A stretch of 64,000 nt of DNA from positions 84,235 to 148,234 of the forward strand of contig JAQEWB010000006.1 in assembly GCA_027694045.1 (NCBI GenBank), in the 5' to 3' direction. Of this stretch, positions 62,700 through 64,000 are shown in pieces. This DNA comes from Bacillaceae bacterium OF18-1A (GTDB lineage: Bacteria; Bacillota; Bacilli; Bacillales; Bacillaceae_G). Positions within the stretch are counted from its first letter, which is position 1, and each line of letters opens with the position of its first letter. Made by a program: the position numbers and the translations under genes. A model generated the notes under the pieces. The model was given only the letters and a program-made list of their open reading frames with translations, searched no databases and was not told the DNA's origin.

Positions 62700-63134
62700 A
62701 TGACGGTGGTCAAAGAAGAATTAAAAGAAGCGCTAGAAATGCTGAAAAATACGGGTGTACGCATTACTCCACAGCGTCATGCTATTTTAGAGTACCTTGT
62801 GGAATCTATGACGCACCCAACAGCGGATGACATTTATAAAGCATTAGAAGGTAAGTTTCCAAATATGAGTGTAGCAACTGTCTATAATAACTTACGTGTG
62901 TTTAAAGAAGTTGGACTTGTAAAGGAATTAACTTATGGAGATGCTTCAAGTAGGTTTGATTATGTTACAAGTCAACATTATCATGTGATTTGTGAAAAGT
63001 GTGGTAAGATTGTTGATTTTCCTTATGGAGGCTTGGAAAAGCTTGAAGAGGAAGCTGCGAAAACAACAGGCTTCGTTATTAATACTCATCGCTTAGAAAT
63101 TTATGGCGTTTGTCCAGAGTGTCATAAGGCGTAA
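62700..63134 (+). CDS. perR: Peroxide stress regulator PerR
   Basis: Fur-family repressor that senses H2O2 by metal-catalysed His oxidation. The 144-aa product is two residues longer than B. subtilis PerR. Regulatory metal ligands His39, Asp87, His93, His95 and Asp106 correspond to H37, D85, H91, H93 and D104. The structural Zn site is CEKC (98, 101) and CPEC (138, 141). The winged helix includes [12 protein letters not shown] and [19 protein letters not shown] before the ATG is short but acceptable. It is preceded by its own PerR box. Confidence 0.96.
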   Translation: MTVVKEELKEALEMLKNTGVRITPQRHAILEYLVESMTHPTADDIYKALEGKFPNMSVATVYNNLRVFKEVGLVKELTYGDASSRFDYVTSQHYHVICEKCGKIVDFPYGGLEKLEEEAAKTTGFVINTHRLEIYGVCPECHKA

Positions 63135-63191
63135 TATATAATAAAGAAAGAGGCTGACGGCTTTACGTCGACCTCTTTCTTTATTATATAT
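63134..63191 (+). terminator. Terminator of perR
   Basis: ATATATAATAAAGAAAGAGG pairs with its complement over about 18 nt; the stem is 20 bp. Confidence 0.9.
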
Positions 63192-63260
63192 GGGAATTGC
63201 GTTAGGTTCAGGAGGATTTAAAATATTCAGTGGAAGACCTAATTTAATTAAGGTTAAATA

Positions 63261-63296
63261 CAAAAGGTGATTTCTTGGTTAAGAAATCACCTTTTA
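63261..63296. terminator. Hairpin between perR and ygzB
   Basis: AAAAGGTGATTTCTT pairs with AAGAAATCACCTTTT over 4 nt. It probably ends ygzB transcription on the minus strand. Confidence 0.85.
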
Positions 63297-63344
63297 ATGT
63301 TTAGTTCTGTAAGGCTACATTTTTCTTACTGTACTTATATGTGC

Positions 63345-63701
63345 CTATGATTTATAGCTCTTTTTATTATATTTCTCATCAAATTCTTTTCCTGCTAAAT
63401 TTCGATCCATTGTTAAAGGTTGGTTGCAATGCATACATGCATCGACACGACCAAGCATTTTTGTAGGTTTATCGCAGCTTGGACAAATAATTTGTACAGT
63501 TTTAGTAGATAACATACCGATCCAAAAGTAAACGACAGTACTAGCGATAACAGCTAAAAAACCAACCATCATAAATGTTGTCATAATAATAATGTTCTCA
63601 CGGAAAAAGACTCCTAAGTATGCAATGAAGAGGCCGATAAATACTAAACTTAATGCGAAGGTCCGGATTTTATTGATTTTGTTTGAATACTTAATGCTCA
63701 T
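63345..63701 (-). CDS. ygzB: YgzB family membrane protein
   Basis: The 118-aa protein starts at ATG 63701 behind GTGGTGAG; the frame is open further upstream without a site. Two membrane helices ([19 protein letters not shown], then a second) precede a zinc-ribbon CPSCDKP...CMHC. The order perR-ygzB-rrn matches B. subtilis. The function is unknown. Confidence 0.9.
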   Translation of the reverse strand: MSIKYSNKINKIRTFALSLVFIGLFIAYLGVFFRENIIIMTTFMMVGFLAVIASTVVYFWIGMLSTKTVQIICPSCDKPTKMLGRVDACMHCNQPLTMDRNLAGKEFDEKYNKKSYKS

Positions 63702-63869
63702 TCTCACCACGCTCCTATAATAATAATATAACATAAAATTTAGAATTTTCACTCTCGTGTAAATTGATAAATAGATAAGGGGAGCTATGAAGAATGAATG
63801 GGTGCTATAATGATTTTTATAGCGATTTTTCAGTTTTTAACGGGATGTGAAATTTTTTTGTGAAAAGTA

Positions 63870-63898
63870 TTGACCCTGTATGTACTGCATGATATATT
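63870..63898 (+). promoter_or_regulatory. rRNA-operon-type promoter P1
   Basis: TTGACC, a 17-bp spacer and TATATT; an AT-rich UP-like region with TTTTTTG lies upstream. Confidence 0.7.
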
Positions 63899-63957
63899 AA
63901 TAACCGTCGCTGATGCGGAAACGCAGAAAACGACAAAAAAGAAATTAAAAAACTTAG

Positions 63958-63986
63958 TTGACATCGAAAAACGAAGATGTTAACAT
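63958..63986 (+). promoter_or_regulatory. rRNA-operon-type promoter P2
   Basis: A perfect -35 TTGACA, a 17-bp spacer and TAACAT as -10, 88 bp after P1. A tandem pair at the position where B. subtilis has rrnD suggests that 16S rRNA begins just beyond the window. Confidence 0.7.
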
Positions 63987-64000
63987 AAGGAAGTCGCAAA

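Noticed and set aside
63190..63270. 26-codon frame beginning MGIALGSGGF after perR
   Set aside because: Starts inside the perR terminator and runs into the next hairpin; no ribosome site. The GSGG resemblance to patatin N-termini is probably chance.
63817..63999. 60-codon minus-strand frame at the window end
   Set aside because: Covers the tandem rrn-type promoters; no start signal.

Overview
The window is a low-GC Firmicute chromosome segment from the Bacillus cereus group. This is supported by full-length proteins typical of the group (SspE, SspK, YfkD, PerR, YgzB, UgtP, two-domain PTS NagP), by gene order matching the yfk-yfj and yfh-yga regions of B. subtilis, by strong AGGAGG ribosome sites with frequent GTG/TTG starts, and by several copies of a short TTTAT-flanked repeat that looks like bcr1, an element described as specific to this group. 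I see no prophage, insertion sequence or CRISPR array. The window is core genome with small repeats and regulatory DNA between genes.

Layout. 1-4.3 kb: end of a YhhN lysoplasmalogenase, a decayed membrane-protein gene, signal peptidase I, and a large TPR/dynamin-like protein with a degenerate P-loop. 4.5-8.3 kb: DedA, EamA, a general-stress flavin-fold protein and a Ca2+/H+ exchanger, interleaved with bcr1-like repeats. 8.3-16.5 kb: yfkD, radical-SAM yfkAB, fumarase, pdaA, an AlkA-type glycosylase, rlmCD and truA. 16.7-21.5 kb: a sigma-54 amino-acid locus (RocR-like activator, -24/-12 promoter, lipoyl-domain protein, permease, M20 deacylase). 21.6-28.6 kb: XRE-DUF1232 regulator, YtaF, glutaminase, NagP and a membrane-anchored serine hydrolase. 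28.8-34.8 kb: an operon of two small LSm/DUF2642-like proteins, two twin-domain GT2 proteins, a UDP-sugar dehydrogenase and an SDR decarboxylase/epimerase. 35-39.7 kb: pflB-pflA and ugtP. 39.8-41.1 kb: intergenic DNA with a DnaA-box cluster, yfhE, a GNAT gene and a tRNA-like element. 41.1-49.5 kb: the yfh region with recX, mutY and spore proteins. 49.5-64 kb: yga region (ABC exporter, glutamate synthase large subunit, gsaB, an ABC-2 system, K+ channel, bcp, perR, ygzB), ending in tandem promoters that look like the start of an rRNA operon.

Most worth a second look: (a) a tRNA-like fold whose T-arm runs into an intrinsic terminator just upstream of an acetyltransferase, with a Fur-like box in front; (b) seven DnaA-box-like 9-mers in 192 bp between ugtP and yfhE; (c) the twin-GT2 operon, in which four homologous modules flank a UDP-sugar pathway; (d) the sigma-54 locus; (e) repeat ends that coincide with the stop codons of neighbouring genes. 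All functional statements come from reading motifs and family resemblance; no database search was run.
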